From an uncultured Clostridia bacterium (GTDB taxonomy: Bacteria; Bacillota; Clostridia; Oscillospirales; Ruminococcaceae), in NCBI GenBank assembly GCA_937894185.1, contig CALCSA010000041.1:1-6071 (forward strand): DNA of 6,071 bases, read 5' to 3'. The number at the start of each line of letters is the position of its first letter. Position 1 is the stretch's first letter. The notes under the pieces are model-generated. The model was not told where the DNA came from. It saw only the letters and a program-made list of their open reading frames with translations, and ran no database searches. This document shows, one piece after another, positions 5,822 through 6,071 of the stretch. The translations under genes and the position numbers were made by a program.

Positions 5822-6071
5822 TTAGTCCTCCATAGGGGCCACAAGGCCTTCGCCGCCGGCCTGCTCCAGAGACCTCTGCTCCACACGGTTCATAAAAATG
5901 GGGGACAGAATGCCAAAGACGCAAAGCCCGATCAGCACCCAGCAAACGGGGGTAGAGAATAGGATGGCGGGGCTGCCTCCCGACAGAACCAGAGAGCGGC
6001 GCAGTCCGGTTTCGCCAATGGGCCCCAGAATCAGAGCCAGCACAATGGCTGCAGGGTTAAGGCCAAACTTG
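5822..6071 (-). CDS. tctA: TctA-family tricarboxylate transporter permease, C-terminal part
   Basis: The reading frame is open to the right edge, so the N-terminus lies outside the window; 82 residues are visible of a protein normally near 500. The segment K-F-G-L-N-P-A-A-I-V-L then L-G-P-I-G-E-T-G-L-R-R-S-L and L-S-G-G-S-P-A-I-L-F is the recognisable C-terminal signature of TctA, the large membrane subunit of tripartite tricarboxylate transporters. A last hydrophobic helix (about residues 46-63 of the visible part) is followed by a short acidic tail. TctA works with the small membrane subunit TctB and the binding protein TctC to import carboxylates using an ion gradient; neither partner is in view. 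A GTG inside the visible region is not taken as the start because conserved sequence continues upstream of it. Confidence 0.85.
   Translation of the reverse strand, partial: KFGLNPAAIVLALILGPIGETGLRRSLVLSGGSPAILFSTPVCWVLIGLCVFGILSPIFMNRVEQRSLEQAGGEGLVAPMED

Overview
The window looks like chromosomal DNA of a moderately GC-rich Firmicute, most likely a gut-type Clostridia member (Oscillospiraceae or a relative). This rests on strong GGAG-type ribosome binding sites, sigma-A promoters with extended -10 elements, a long membrane-bound AraC regulator of the YesS/YtdP style, and a clostridial-type small flavin reductase. This placement is inference; there is no rRNA or other marker gene here. All genes look intact except the one cut by the right edge. 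I see no mobile element, CRISPR array, tRNA or rRNA.

Layout from left to right. (1) 31-840, minus strand: a TIM-barrel metal-dependent hydrolase of the amidohydrolase-2 type. (2) 1009-1518, plus strand: a 169-residue flavin reductase-like FMN-binding protein, divergent from the hydrolase, with a good extended -10 promoter. (3) 1593-1621: a bidirectional terminator shared by the flavin reductase gene and the convergent regulator gene. (4) 1629-3800, minus strand: a 723-residue one-component regulator with two membrane segments flanking an extracytoplasmic sensor and a C-terminal AraC DNA-binding domain. (5) 3801-3947: a compact divergent promoter region. (6) 3948-4997, plus strand: an extracytoplasmic solute-binding protein with a TTG start and no transporter partner beside it, ended by a strong hairpin terminator. 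(7) 5051-5764, minus strand: an MgtC/SapB-family membrane protein. (8) 5822-6071, minus strand: the C-terminal end of a TctA-type permease of a tripartite tricarboxylate transporter, running off the window.

The most interesting part is the pair formed by the membrane AraC regulator and the lone binding protein. They are divergent and share 147 bases in which the two candidate -10 elements overlap. The binding protein has no ABC permease or ATPase next to it and is closed off by its own terminator. Reading it as a ligand-presenting co-sensor for the regulator is an inference, modelled on known pairs such as PgtC/PgtB and XylFII/LytS. The partial TctA gene nearby is one possible target, but nothing in the window proves that link. 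The hydrolase/flavin reductase pair and the MgtC gene show no clear functional tie to it.
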